Assembly: GCF_003313245.1 (NCBI RefSeq)
Contig: NZ_QJSD01000003.1
Coordinates: 1 to 64,000, forward strand
From: Primorskyibacter marinus
GTDB taxonomy: Bacteria; Pseudomonadota; Alphaproteobacteria; Rhodobacterales; Rhodobacteraceae
Reading direction: 5' to 3'
Length of the DNA: 64,000 nt
Shown here: one piece after another, positions 54,695 to 63,911 of the stretch
Layout of the letters: every line of letters begins with the position of its first letter
How positions within the stretch are numbered: position 1 is the stretch's first letter
Made by a program: the position numbers and the translations under genes
The notes under the pieces: generated by a model
The model's input: the letters and a program-made list of their open reading frames with translations, nothing else
Told to the model about the DNA's origin: nothing
The model's database searches: none

Positions 54695-55921
54695 ATGCCC
54701 GACGACGCAAATCAGATGCCAGCAGGCGCGAAGAAGGCGGATGGCCAGTCCTTTGTCTGGGCGGATCCGTTCCTGCTTGACGATCAACTGACCGAGGACG
54801 AGCGGATGATCCGCGAGGCCGCCGCCGCCTTCGCCGCTGACAAGCTGGCACCGCGCGTGACGGATGCGTACCTGAATGAAATCGCCGATCCCGACATCTT
54901 CCGCGATATGGGTGCTGCGGGTCTTTTGGGCATTACCGTGCCGGAGGAATATGGCGGTTTGGGCGCGGGCTATGTCAGCTACGGTGTCGTTGCGCGGGAA
55001 ATCGAGCGGGTGGATTCCGGCTACCGCTCGATGATGTCGGTGCAATCGTCGCTGGTGATGTATCCGATCCATGCCTATGGCAGCGAAGAGCAGCGCCGCA
55101 AATATCTGCCAAAGCTGGCCTCTGGCGAATGGATCGGCTGTTTCGGATTGACGGAACCCGATGCCGGGTCGGACCCCGGCGGAATGAAGACGCGCGCCAA
55201 GAAAACCGACGGCGGCTATGTGCTGAACGGGTCCAAGATGTGGATCTCGAACGCGCCAATGGCGGATGTTTTTGTGGTCTGGGCGAAATCCGACGCGCAT
55301 GACGGAAAGGTGCGCGGCTTTGTGCTGGACAAGGGTATGAAGGGGTTGAGCGCGCCCAAGATCGGCGGCAAGCTGTCGCTGCGCGCCTCTGTCACCGGCG
55401 AGATCGTCATGGACAGTGTCGAGGTGCCCGAGGATGCGATCCTGCCAAACACCCAAGGCATGAGCGGGCCGTTCGGCTGTCTCAACCGGGCGCGCTATGG
55501 CATCAGCTGGGGCGTGATGGGCGCGGCCGAGGATTGCTGGCACCGGTCGCTGCAATATGGGCTGGACCGCAAGCAGTTCAAGCGCCCGCTGGCCGCGACA
55601 CAGCTTTACCAGAAAAAGCTGGCCGATATGCAGACCGAGATCAGTCTTGGCCTGCAAGCCTCGCTACGCGTCGGGCGGCTGATGGAAGAAGGCCGCCACG
55701 CACCCGAGATGATCTCGATCGTCAAGCGCAACAATTGCGGCAAGGCGCTGGACATCGCGCGCATGGCCCGCGACATGCATGGCGGCAACGGTATCCAGAT
55801 CGAATATCAGGTGATGCGCCACGCCCAGAACCTTGAAACGGTGAACACCTACGAGGGCACGCATGACGTTCACGCGCTGATCCTTGGCCGTGCGCAAACC
55901 GGTATTCAGGCGTTTTTCTGA
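54695..55921 (+). CDS. gcdH: Glutaryl-CoA dehydrogenase (acyl-CoA dehydrogenase family)
   Basis: 408 residues. Acyl-CoA dehydrogenase fold; the opening [24 protein letters not shown], the substrate-binding Arg in [29 protein letters not shown], and the C-terminal catalytic Glu in [24 protein letters not shown] are the glutaryl-CoA dehydrogenase pattern. FAD-binding blocks [22 protein letters not shown] and [12 protein letters not shown] are intact. It oxidises and decarboxylates glutaryl-CoA to crotonyl-CoA in lysine/tryptophan breakdown, passing electrons to ETF. A separate hairpin and 3' element follow. Confidence 0.92.
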   Translation: MPDDANQMPAGAKKADGQSFVWADPFLLDDQLTEDERMIREAAAAFAADKLAPRVTDAYLNEIADPDIFRDMGAAGLLGITVPEEYGGLGAGYVSYGVVAREIERVDSGYRSMMSVQSSLVMYPIHAYGSEEQRRKYLPKLASGEWIGCFGLTEPDAGSDPGGMKTRAKKTDGGYVLNGSKMWISNAPMADVFVVWAKSDAHDGKVRGFVLDKGMKGLSAPKIGGKLSLRASVTGEIVMDSVEVPEDAILPNTQGMSGPFGCLNRARYGISWGVMGAAEDCWHRSLQYGLDRKQFKRPLAATQLYQKKLADMQTEISLGLQASLRVGRLMEEGRHAPEMISIVKRNNCGKALDIARMARDMHGGNGIQIEYQVMRHAQNLETVNTYEGTHDVHALILGRAQTGIQAFF

Positions 55922-55940
55922 CCGCTTGCACGCATCCATG

Positions 55941-55965
55941 GTCCGGACGCTGCAAGCGCCCGGAC
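55941..55965 (+). terminator. Hairpin after gcdH
   Basis: GTCCGGACGCT and AGCGCCCGGAC arms with one mismatch, 3-base loop, 20 bp past the gcdH stop. No T-run follows, so it may be a rho-assisted or weak terminator. Confidence 0.45.
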
Positions 55966-55988
55966 GCCCTGCCTGGGCGGTCCGGGGC

Positions 55989-56024
55989 TGGCGCTTGCGC
56001 CATTGGTGAGCGAAATATACCCGG
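55989..56024 (+). repeat. Diverged relative of the 3'-end element
   Basis: A perfect hairpin TGGCGC-TT-GCGCCA (55989-56002) is followed directly by TTGGTGAGCGAAATATACCC (56003-56022), which resembles the TTGGCGAAAATACTCC core of the elements at 16797 and 48147 with a 4-base insertion. Here hairpin and core are in the opposite order. Confidence 0.4.
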
Positions 56025-56166
56025 ACTGGCGGACAAAATTTCTTGTGACGGGTGACGGTTTCAGCACAAAACGCTTGTAGTATGCTTGCGCAAGCCTCCG
56101 TGATTTCGCAATTTAACGCGCGCCTGTTTCGTCTTAATTCATCCGAAAGGTAGTTTATCCGGCCAC

Positions 56167-58689
56167 ATGGATATCGTCATCGTCACCACGATCATCGCGT
56201 CGTTATTTATCATTATCGGGGTGGCAGAGCCGTTGGCAGCGCGTTTGCGCCTGCCTTATACCGTGATCCTCGCCGTGCTGGGCATGATGATCGGTGCGGG
56301 CGCGATCTTTTTTCTTCGTACGGATATAATTGACGCGCTGAACCCGGTATCCGCGGCGATCTTGAACCTGCCGATCCGGTCCAATGTGTTCCTTTATGTG
56401 TTCCTGCCGACCCTGCTGTTTCAGGCCACGCTGGGCATGAACCTGCGCCGGATGCTGGATGACTGGGTACCGATCCTTGTTCTCGCCGTGGTGGCCGTGG
56501 TCGTGGCAACCCTGTCGGTGGGGTATGCGCTGGCCTGGGTCAGCTCTATCCCGCTGGTGGCGTGCCTGTTGATCGGTGCGATCGTGTCAACCACAGACCC
56601 CTCGGCGGTGGTCAGCATCTTCCGGTCAATCTCGGCGCCACGTCGGCTGGCCCGTATCATCGAGGGCGAAAGCCTGCTGAACGATGCCGCGGCCATTGCG
56701 CTGTTCGGCCTGTTCATGGGGTTTGTCATGCTGGGCGTGCCAAATCCGACCTTGACTGCGGCATTGGGGCAATTCCCGATGCTGATCTTTGGAGGGGCGC
56801 TGACCGGCTGGGTGGCAGCACAAATCGCGATATGGGTCATGTCCATGTTCGCGCGCTATGAACTGGCGCAGATCTCGATCTCTGTCGCGTTGCCCTATCT
56901 GGCCTATATCGGGGCAGAACAAAGCGTTGGCGCATCTGGCGTGATTGCCGTGGTCGCGGCTGGGTTGACGCTGAACCTGACCGGCCCCGGTCGGCTGCCG
57001 CCCGAATCCTGGGTCAACCTGCGCGAAGTCTGGGATCTTCTGGCGCATTGGGCCGGGGCCTTGATCTTTATCCTCGCGGCGCTGTTGATCCCGCGCATGC
57101 TGGAAGAGGTCCGCGTGTCGGATTTCGCGCTTTTGGGCGTGGTGATCCTGGCGGCGATCGCGGCGCGCGCGGCAATCATTTTCGCGCTTATGCCGTTGCT
57201 GACCGCGCTGCGCATATCACCGAATGTCGAGCGCCCCTACCGCGCCGCGATCCTTTGGGGCGGCTTGCGCGGGGCCGTGACCCTGGCGCTGGCACTCGCT
57301 GTCACCGAAAGCTTTCGTGTGCCCGGCGAGGTCAAACGCGTCGTGGCGATCCTTGCCACCGGTTTTACCCTGTTCACGTTGTTGGTGCAGGGGACGACGC
57401 TGCGCATGGTGATCCGTTGGCTGGGTCTTGACCGGCTGTCGCCTCTGGATCAGGCCCTGTCCCGGCAGGTCGTTGCCGTTGCCTTGCAGACCGTTCGCGA
57501 AGATGTGTCCCGCACCACCGAAAACTACGAGCTGACGCATGACATCATCCGGTCCGAGGCCAAAATATTTGGCGAAAGGCTCGACGATGCGGTGAAATCG
57601 GCGGAAGAAAGCGGTGAAATTCTGGATCGGGACCGCATCACGCTGGGCCTGATTGCGCTGGCGGGCGCAGAGCGTGACACGATCCTTGAAAGCATGCGCG
57701 AACGCACGATCTCGGCCCGGATGAGCGAACAGGTGCTGTCCCATGCCGACCGGGTGATCGAAGGGGCGCGAACCGGCGGGCGCAGCGGGTATCGCCGCGC
57801 CGCCAATCGAACCTTGACCTATGGCCGCATGTTCCGCGCGACCGTGCTTTTGCACAATCGGTTCTGGCTGTCGGGGCCGCTTGCCGCGCTGACCGCCGAC
57901 CGGTTCGAACTGCTGCTGTCACAAAGGCTGATCCTGCGCGATCTGGGCGGCTTTATCGACGGGCGCATCCGCCGCATCCATGGTCGCCGGGTCGCGGAGC
58001 TGCTGCACGAGCTGCTCGGCCGCCGGATTGAAAACGTCGAGGCCGCCCTGGAGGGCCTTAGGCTGCAATATCCCGGCTATGCCGAAGAACTGGAGCGTCG
58101 CTTCATCCGCCGCACCGCGCTGCGTCTGGAGGAGCGCGAATATACCTTGATGCGTGAGGACGCCCTGATCGGGGCAGAGGTTTACACCTCGTTGATGCAG
58201 GATGTTGCCGCGCGCCGGGCCAAGGCGGAAGAACGACCCCGGCTTGATATCGCGCTTCAACGGTCGGAACTGGTGCAGCAATTCCCGCTGTTCGAGGATC
58301 TGGACAAGGCCGCGCTGAAACGGTTGGGACGGGCGCTTCGGACCCATTACGTCAATGCGGGCGATATTGTCGTGACCAAGGACAGCCCGGCCAAAAGCGT
58401 GTTTTTCATTTCGTCCGGCGCGGTGGAGCTGGAAAGCGCCGGCCAGACCTGGCGTCTGGGGCGGGGCGAGATGTTTGGGCAGATGGCGGTTCTGATGCAG
58501 CGGCCGCGCCGCGTCGAGGTTCGGGTCATGGCACCCTCGACCATCCTTGCGCTGGACGAAACCCGGTTTCGGCGGCTTTTGAAACGCAGCAAGGCCTTGC
58601 AGGATGCCGTGCGCGCCAGCGCTGAGAAACGCGGAATTGATGCCGCGATTCTGGTGCCGGAACTGGCCGAGGCCACATCTAAACACTGA
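56167..58689 (+). CDS. CPA1 Na+/H+ exchanger fused to a cyclic-nucleotide-binding domain
   Basis: 840 residues. Residues 1 to about 415 form a CPA1 antiporter with about twelve helices: FVFLPTLLFQATLG-type sequence (YVFLPTLLFQATLGMN), ACLLIGAIVSTTDPSAVVSIFRS, RRLARIIEGESLLNDAAAIALFGLF (ND pair of the ion site) and ILWGGLRGAVTLALALAVTESF. A long helical cytoplasmic region (about 420-690) is followed by a C-terminal CNB domain: LVQQFPLFEDLDKAALKRLGRALRTHYVNAGDIVVTKDSPAKSVFFISSGAVEL and GRGEMFGQMAVLMQRPRRVEVRVMAPSTILAL. The layout recalls sperm SLC9C1 and plant SOS1. It exchanges Na+ (or K+) for H+, probably under nucleotide control. The start has only a distant AAAGG site. Confidence 0.93.
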   Translation: MDIVIVTTIIASLFIIIGVAEPLAARLRLPYTVILAVLGMMIGAGAIFFLRTDIIDALNPVSAAILNLPIRSNVFLYVFLPTLLFQATLGMNLRRMLDDWVPILVLAVVAVVVATLSVGYALAWVSSIPLVACLLIGAIVSTTDPSAVVSIFRSISAPRRLARIIEGESLLNDAAAIALFGLFMGFVMLGVPNPTLTAALGQFPMLIFGGALTGWVAAQIAIWVMSMFARYELAQISISVALPYLAYIGAEQSVGASGVIAVVAAGLTLNLTGPGRLPPESWVNLREVWDLLAHWAGALIFILAALLIPRMLEEVRVSDFALLGVVILAAIAARAAIIFALMPLLTALRISPNVERPYRAAILWGGLRGAVTLALALAVTESFRVPGEVKRVVAILATGFTLFTLLVQGTTLRMVIRWLGLDRLSPLDQALSRQVVAVALQTVREDVSRTTENYELTHDIIRSEAKIFGERLDDAVKSAEESGEILDRDRITLGLIALAGAERDTILESMRERTISARMSEQVLSHADRVIEGARTGGRSGYRRAANRTLTYGRMFRATVLLHNRFWLSGPLAALTADRFELLLSQRLILRDLGGFIDGRIRRIHGRRVAELLHELLGRRIENVEAALEGLRLQYPGYAEELERRFIRRTALRLEEREYTLMREDALIGAEVYTSLMQDVAARRAKAEERPRLDIALQRSELVQQFPLFEDLDKAALKRLGRALRTHYVNAGDIVVTKDSPAKSVFFISSGAVELESAGQTWRLGRGEMFGQMAVLMQRPRRVEVRVMAPSTILALDETRFRRLLKRSKALQDAVRASAEKRGIDAAILVPELAEATSKH

Positions 58690-58714
58690 AGGGCCGGGGT
58701 TGGTCCGCAGCGGA

Positions 58715-59368
58715 TCAGCGGGACGTTTCGGCCTTGCTCAGCGTGATGATCGGGCCATTTGTGGCTTCGGCATCTTCCGGGTCATGGGTGACCATCAGCG
58801 TCGGGATCTCGCGCTTGCGGATATGGGTGAAGGTAAAACCGCGCATCTCGTCGCGCAGTCCTGCGTCCAGCTTCGAGAACGGCTCGTCCAGCAGCAAGGC
58901 CGCAGGGTCTGCAAGAAGGGTGCGCATCAGGGCCGCTCGGGATTTTTGGCCGCCTGACAGGCTGGCGGGATCACGGTCATACATGCCAGGCAGGCCCGCG
59001 TCAGTCAGCGCCTCCTGGACAGTGTCACGCCGCACCCGCCGCCCTTTGACAGTCCGCGACAAGCCAAAGGCCAGATTGTCCCCGACGCTGAGATGCGGAA
59101 ACAGCACCGCATCCTGAAACATCAATCCGATGCGCCGCGCCTCGGCGGGCAGGGGGCTGATGTCGACGCCGTTCAAGGTGATCTGTCCCGACAGGATGAA
59201 CGTGGGTGATAGCAGCCCCGCCACCGCGTCCAGCAACGTCGATTTGCCCACCCCGGAGGGCCCCATCACCGTGGCAACCTCGCCCGGTTCGATACACAGG
59301 GTCAGCGCCGGGAAAAGCGGCGGCGTTTTTTTCAGGCGCACCGTCAGGTCGGTCAGACACAGGCTCAT
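58715..59368 (-). CDS. ynjD: ABC transporter ATP-binding protein YnjD
   Basis: 217 residues, exactly the E. coli YnjD size. Walker A GPSGVGKSTLLDAVAGLL, Q-loop IGLMFQDAVLFPHLSVGDNLAFGL, signature SLSGGQKSRAALMRTLLADP, Walker B ALLLDEPFSKLD and switch His VTHDPEDAEA. The frame stays open far upstream on the same strand, but those codons lie over the permease gene; the true start is the ATG at 59368, which overlaps the permease stop by 4 bp. It powers uptake with the adjacent YnjC and YnjB. Confidence 0.92.
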   Translation of the reverse strand: MSLCLTDLTVRLKKTPPLFPALTLCIEPGEVATVMGPSGVGKSTLLDAVAGLLSPTFILSGQITLNGVDISPLPAEARRIGLMFQDAVLFPHLSVGDNLAFGLSRTVKGRRVRRDTVQEALTDAGLPGMYDRDPASLSGGQKSRAALMRTLLADPAALLLDEPFSKLDAGLRDEMRGFTFTHIRKREIPTLMVTHDPEDAEATNGPIITLSKAETSR

Positions 59369-61071
59369 GCCGAAGCTCCTTTCAGGACGGTTCGATCGCG
59401 GTGCACCAGCGCGGGGATCAGAAAGGCGGCGGCATAGGCGGCCAGCGGCAACCCGGCTTGCAGGCTGGCATAGACGCCCGTCACGCGCCGGTCGGACCCC
59501 GAGGACAAGGTGACGGCCTCTGTCGTCAGGGTGGCCACCCGGCCTGCACCCATGAACAGTGTCGGCAGGTATTGCGCGACGGACACGGCAGTGCCGATGG
59601 CGGCGGCTGTCAGGATCGGCATCGCCAGCACCGGCAGCTTCACCGCGAACAGGCGTCGCCACGGCCCCGCCCCAAGCGATGCGGCGGCGCGGGTCAGGCG
59701 CGGATCCAACGCGCGCCACGGATCGGACAGGGTGATCATCACATAGGGAAAGACGAACAGCGCCTGCGCCCAGATAACCGCGACGTGGCCGCCGCTGATT
59801 CCCAGTCGCAGAAACAGGATGTTCAGCCCGTAGAGAAAGGCAATCTGCGGGACCAGAAGCGGCAGGTAGATCAGCGCCTCGGCCCAGGCCGCTCGGCCAC
59901 GCCGGGCGCGGTCCTCGCCCTCCAGCCAGGCGATGGCGAGGGTCAGCGAAATAGCGGTCGTCGCACCGGCCAGAAGCAGCGTATTGCCAAGCGCATGCGC
60001 CCAGCCAGCACCGGGGCTGCCCCAGGCCTTCAGCGACCAGCTTTGTGGCAGGGCGGCAGGCCAGGGCCAGCGCCAGGCCAGCGACCAGATCACCAGCGAC
60101 AGCATCGCCAGCGTCCCGATTGCGAACAGCGCCATGACCAGCGCCGTGGCCGCCCTCAGCAGCGGTTCCGCAGAGCTGCCGCGCCCGCCACCGCGCACCC
60201 ACCACAGGCCCAGCCTGCGCGTGGCAAGCTCGGCCAGCCACAGCAAGGCAAACGCCGCCGCGACCAGCAGCCCCTGCATCAGCGCCCCGGCAGAGGCGGG
60301 CAGGATGCGCGCGATGTCCGGATCGGAAAACAGCCGCGTCAGCAGCACCGCCAGCACCGGCGGGTTGGATGGCCCGAGGATCAGACCCATATCAACGGTC
60401 GACAGCGCATAGGCCAACACGACCATCACCGGCAGGCGAATGAGGGGCCAGACCTGCGGCGCAATGATCTTCATCCAGACCAGCCCGCGCCCGTAGCCCA
60501 GCATCCGCCCCGCCGCCATGTTCTGCCGCAAAGGGATCTGGGTCAGCGCCGACAGCATGACAAGCAGCAGAAACGGCACCTCCTTGACCATCAGGCCAAG
60601 GATCAGCGCGATGCCCCAAGGGTCGTTCACGATGGCCAGATCCGGCGGATTGCCCCATCCCATCAGCGGTGCCAGCAGGCGCGCGATCCAGCCAGAGGGC
60701 GCCAGCACGAAGGCCAGCCCGATGGCCATGGCGGCATGGGGAGCTGCCAGAAACGGCGTCAGCCAGCGCGCGGCGGCAGAATTGGACATGCGTTCATGCG
60801 CGACGGCGCAGAAGCCCACCGCCAGCATCAGTGACAGCAAAGTTGCCGCCAGGCCGGTCCACAACGTCAGTTTCACCGAGGTCCACAGCCCCGGAATGGA
60901 CGATAATTCGCGCCACGGTCCCAGACCCGGATCAACCGCGCCAAGCTCCGGCATCACGCCAAAGGCGGCACGGGCCGTTTGTCCCAGCCCCGCCGCGATC
61001 GGCCCCAGAAGGCCGAGTGCAAGCACCGCCAGAACGGCGATGCGCAGCCCTCTGCCATCGCGTGCGGTCAC
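59365..61071 (-). CDS. ynjC: ABC transporter permease YnjC (two fused permease domains)
   Basis: About 568 residues from the GTG at 61071, whose GTGA overlaps the ynjB stop; an ATG at 61116 is also in frame. About twelve transmembrane segments form two tandem BPD-type permease domains, with EAA-like loops around AAGRMLGYGRGLVWMKIIAPQVWPLI and TRAAASLGAGPWRRLFAVKLPVLAMPIL. One polypeptide thus provides both halves of the channel, as in YnjC of E. coli and in thiamine/iron-type importers. The substrate has not been established for the family. It sits between ynjB and ynjD with 4-bp overlaps on both sides. Confidence 0.9.
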   Translation of the reverse strand: MTARDGRGLRIAVLAVLALGLLGPIAAGLGQTARAAFGVMPELGAVDPGLGPWRELSSIPGLWTSVKLTLWTGLAATLLSLMLAVGFCAVAHERMSNSAAARWLTPFLAAPHAAMAIGLAFVLAPSGWIARLLAPLMGWGNPPDLAIVNDPWGIALILGLMVKEVPFLLLVMLSALTQIPLRQNMAAGRMLGYGRGLVWMKIIAPQVWPLIRLPVMVVLAYALSTVDMGLILGPSNPPVLAVLLTRLFSDPDIARILPASAGALMQGLLVAAAFALLWLAELATRRLGLWWVRGGGRGSSAEPLLRAATALVMALFAIGTLAMLSLVIWSLAWRWPWPAALPQSWSLKAWGSPGAGWAHALGNTLLLAGATTAISLTLAIAWLEGEDRARRGRAAWAEALIYLPLLVPQIAFLYGLNILFLRLGISGGHVAVIWAQALFVFPYVMITLSDPWRALDPRLTRAAASLGAGPWRRLFAVKLPVLAMPILTAAAIGTAVSVAQYLPTLFMGAGRVATLTTEAVTLSSGSDRRVTGVYASLQAGLPLAAYAAAFLIPALVHRDRTVLKGASA

Positions 61072-62258
61072 CTTGTGTAGCGCTTTGCCCAGTCGGCGGT
61101 CAGACGCTCCATCCAACTGGCATGGGGTTCCAGAAGGGTTGGCCCCAGCGATGCCAGATCGGGTAGGGCAGGCGCCGTCGGCAGGGCGTCAAACGCGGCC
61201 CGTGCATCGGCGCTGAGCTTGGCCGGGTCGAGGACGGCGTAAGAGCCGAGAACCTCGATATTCTGCATATGCGCCTGCGTTGCGGGGTCCAGCAGGAAGT
61301 TGGCGACGACCATCGCACCTTCGCGGTTGGCCGCATTATAGGGGATGGCGACAAAGCTGACATTGCCGATGGTGCCGCCTTCGGGCACGAAAACGCGGGC
61401 GCTTTCGGGCAGCAACCCTTCGGCAATGGCACCGGCGGTCGAGGCGGGATCAAAGGACATCGCCATGTCGATTTCGCCGTCATTCATCAACTGTTGCTGA
61501 ACGGATTGATTTTCCGGAAACGCCTTACCCTTGCGCCAAAGGTTGGGGCGCAGCGCGTCATACCACTGCCAAAGCGGCGCGGTGGCCGCGTCGTAATTGC
61601 CATCCGTCGCGGGCTGTTGCAGCACCGAGGCGTCGGGCGTCAACTCGATCAGCGCCTGTTTGAGAAACGTGCCGCCCATGAAGTTCGACGGATCGGGATG
61701 GGTGAACCGGCCGGGATTGTCCGCCGCCCAGTCGACAAATGCCGCCATGCTGGCGGGCGGCGCATCCACCCGCGCACTGTCATAGTTGAACACGAATTTC
61801 GCCAGCCGCCACGGGCTTTCCATGCCATCGACGGACGTGGTGAAGTCGACCGAATTGGCCGAGGTGGGCGACAGGTCGAGATATTGCGCATTCGGCAGGT
61901 CGGCCACGAAAGGCCCGTGCAGCAAGCCTTGTTCCTTCATTGCCAGAAAATTCGGCCCGTTTATCCAGATCATGTCGACCGATCCGCCCTGATCCTGCCC
62001 GGCCGCCTTTTCCGAGATCACGCGGGTGACGGCCTCTGCCGTATCGGTCAGCTTGACCTGCCGGACAGAGACGCCATGACGCGCCGATGTCTGCTCGCCC
62101 ACCCAGGCGATAAAGGCGTTGGTCCGCTCATCCCCGCCCCAGGCGTTCCAATAGACGGTCTGGCCACGGGCCGCGTCCAGCGTGTCTTGCCAGCTATCGG
62201 CCAGAACCGGGGTGGCGAACAGGGCAGCGACAAGGGCCGCTGTCAGGGATGGGCGCAT
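61068..62258 (-). CDS. ynjB: ABC transporter substrate-binding protein YnjB
   Basis: About 396 residues from the ATG at 62258 (AAAGGA 8 bp upstream; a TTG two codons earlier is less likely). Signal peptide MRPSLTAALVAALFATPVLA, then an extracellular solute-binding fold: GQTVYWNAWGGDERTNAFIAWVGEQT near the N-terminus, GSVDMIWINGPNFLAMKEQGLL, PSNFMGGTFLKQALIEL and MAMSFDPASTAGAIAEGLLP. The YWNAWGGD motif is typical of YnjB. It is the periplasmic receptor for the YnjCD importer. The ligand is unknown. Preceded by a ynjF-like gene 47 bp upstream. Confidence 0.91.
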   Translation of the reverse strand: MRPSLTAALVAALFATPVLADSWQDTLDAARGQTVYWNAWGGDERTNAFIAWVGEQTSARHGVSVRQVKLTDTAEAVTRVISEKAAGQDQGGSVDMIWINGPNFLAMKEQGLLHGPFVADLPNAQYLDLSPTSANSVDFTTSVDGMESPWRLAKFVFNYDSARVDAPPASMAAFVDWAADNPGRFTHPDPSNFMGGTFLKQALIELTPDASVLQQPATDGNYDAATAPLWQWYDALRPNLWRKGKAFPENQSVQQQLMNDGEIDMAMSFDPASTAGAIAEGLLPESARVFVPEGGTIGNVSFVAIPYNAANREGAMVVANFLLDPATQAHMQNIEVLGSYAVLDPAKLSADARAAFDALPTAPALPDLASLGPTLLEPHASWMERLTADWAKRYTR

Positions 62259-62305
62259 ATGCAAAGTCCTTTATCGTGGTCGTCTATGTCAAAAAGTGCC
62301 CTGCG

Positions 62306-62923
62306 TCATACGGGCGGTTGGGCAAAAGCCTGCCACCCCTGCCACCAGCGTGTCAGGGTCGTGATCGCGCAGGCCGCAGCGAAGATCAATGCCAACACAG
62401 GGAACAGGTCCGGAAACAGGCACATGGCGACAAACAGACCGATGGTTTCGGCCCCTTCGGTCAGCCCGCCAAGGTAATAGATGCCTTTGGAGGGATAGGA
62501 ATCGGGCCGCAGCCCGCGTTGGCCTGCGATGACGGCAAAGGCCAGAAAGGACGACCCGGTGCCAACAAAGGCTGCGATCAACACGGCGGCGGGCAAGGCG
62601 TTCTGCGTCGGATCGGCCAGCGCAAAGCCCAGCGGCACCAATGCGTAGAAGGCAAAATCCAGCGCGATATCAAGGAAGGCACCGCGATCGGTCGGGCTTG
62701 TCAGGCGCGCAACGGCACCGTCCAACCCGTCGAACAGCCGGTTGAGCGCGATCAGCGTCAAAGCCACGCCATAAGATCCGAAGGCCAGCGCGGGTATCGC
62801 CAGAAGACCGATCCCGAAACCCGCCAGTGTCAGATGGTCGGCACTGATGCCGCGGGCGGCAATGGCCTTGGCCAGCGGTTCAAGAAGACGTCTTTGCAAC
62901 GGCAACAGGGCTGCGTCGATCAT
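62306..62923 (-). CDS. ynjF: CDP-alcohol phosphatidyltransferase family protein (YnjF-like)
   Basis: About 205 residues from the ATG at 62923. The CDP-alcohol phosphotransferase motif is complete: DGLDGAVARLTSPTDRGAFLDIALDF (DGx2ARx8Gx3Dx3D). About five to six transmembrane helices are visible. It resembles E. coli YnjF, whose gene is in the same operon as ynjB-C-D there. The alcohol acceptor is unknown. It may share an operon with ynjB (47 bp apart). In-frame codons upstream to 62965 lack family similarity. Confidence 0.87.
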   Translation of the reverse strand: MIDAALLPLQRRLLEPLAKAIAARGISADHLTLAGFGIGLLAIPALAFGSYGVALTLIALNRLFDGLDGAVARLTSPTDRGAFLDIALDFAFYALVPLGFALADPTQNALPAAVLIAAFVGTGSSFLAFAVIAGQRGLRPDSYPSKGIYYLGGLTEGAETIGLFVAMCLFPDLFPVLALIFAAACAITTLTRWWQGWQAFAQPPV

Positions 62924-63392
62924 TCGCAGCCCACCTTGCGCGGCGGCCCTGCACGGTCGGCGCAACGCAACGCCGGGGCATCAAAGCTGGCCATGATGCC
63001 CAAAACGGCCGACGCGTGTGTGCAACGGCTTGCAGTCCGGCGCATGGCCGGTTCGCGTCCAACCGACGGCAAGGCGCAAAGCCCTGTGGATGTCATTGCA
63101 AGGCGTCTCAGACGTGCGGTTCCTTTTCTCGTTATGCCCAGCATTGGGCGACCTGTGCTATCATGTCTTGTCGAAACGGCGGGTCTTGCCGTGCCGGACC
63201 GGACAATGCCGCACATTGGCATGATCGGAGCCGTGCAATCCAGCGGCTTCACGACATGGTGTTCCGAGCGGAGGTGTGGTGAGCACTGTCGGCAAGGCAT
63301 ATGGACCCGGTTTGCCATGTCGTGCTAATTCGTCGGACCGGAACAGCAGTGCGGCCCCGCGAGGGACGTCGGACAAGGAAAGCGGCAGCCAA
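62924..63392. other. 469-bp gap between ynjF and idi
   Basis: Open frames here on both strands show no recognisable domain or ribosome site, and I see no RNA gene or strong hairpin. It must contain the divergent promoters of the ynjF-ynjBCD group and of idi. An alternative upstream start for idi at 63276 would encode a tail with no family similarity. Confidence 0.5.
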
Positions 63393-63911
63393 ATGGAAAT
63401 GATGATCCCCGCATGGGTGGACGGCACGCTGTGCCCTGTCGAAAAGCTGGAGGTGCATCGCCGTGGACTGCGCCACAAGGCGGTGTCGGTTTTCGTGATG
63501 CGTGGATCGCAGACGCTGATCCAACGACGCGCGCTGACGAAATACCATACGCCGGGGCTTTGGGCGAATGCCTGCTGCACGCATCCTTACTGGGACGAGG
63601 CGGCAGAGGATTGCGCGCCGCGACGGTTGCAGCAGGAACTGGGCATCGAGGGCCTGCCAATGCGCCATCGCGGGCAGGTGCATTATCGCGCCGATGTGGG
63701 CGGCGGCCTGACCGAGGATGAGGTCGTCGAGATATTCACCGCCGAGGCATCGGAGGACACTGTATGTGTTCCGAATCCGGCAGAGGTGGCAGAGGTCGCG
63801 TGGATCGATCTTGACGCATTGGTCGCGGACACCACCCGCAGGCCAGAGCGGTATACCCCGTGGCTGCGGATCTATCTGCGCGACCATATCAACGATATCT
63901 TCGCGGTCTGA
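63393..63911 (+). CDS. idi: Isopentenyl-diphosphate delta-isomerase, type I
   Basis: About 172 residues. Type I IPP isomerase interconverts isopentenyl and dimethylallyl diphosphate at the start of isoprenoid synthesis. The Nudix-fold enzyme shows HRRGLRHKAVSVFVMRGSQTLIQRRALTKYHTPGLWANACCTHPYWDE (metal-binding His, catalytic Cys in NACCTHP), APRRLQQELGI (Nudix helix) and LTEDEVVEIFTAE (catalytic Glu). The ATG at 63393 fits the usual N-terminus; another ATG lies at 63399. In Rhodobacterales, idi often lies with photosynthesis genes, but none are seen up to the window's end. Confidence 0.93.
   Translation: MEMMIPAWVDGTLCPVEKLEVHRRGLRHKAVSVFVMRGSQTLIQRRALTKYHTPGLWANACCTHPYWDEAAEDCAPRRLQQELGIEGLPMRHRGQVHYRADVGGGLTEDEVVEIFTAEASEDTVCVPNPAEVAEVAWIDLDALVADTTRRPERYTPWLRIYLRDHINDIFAV

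Noticed and set aside
58715-60241. 508-residue reading of the ynjD frame
   Set aside because: The first 290 codons lie over ynjC in another frame; only the part from 59368 is an ABC ATPase.
62920-63318. 132-codon minus-strand frame between ynjF and idi
   Set aside because: Arg/Pro/Thr-rich, no recognisable motif or ribosome site, and it runs into the ynjF start region.
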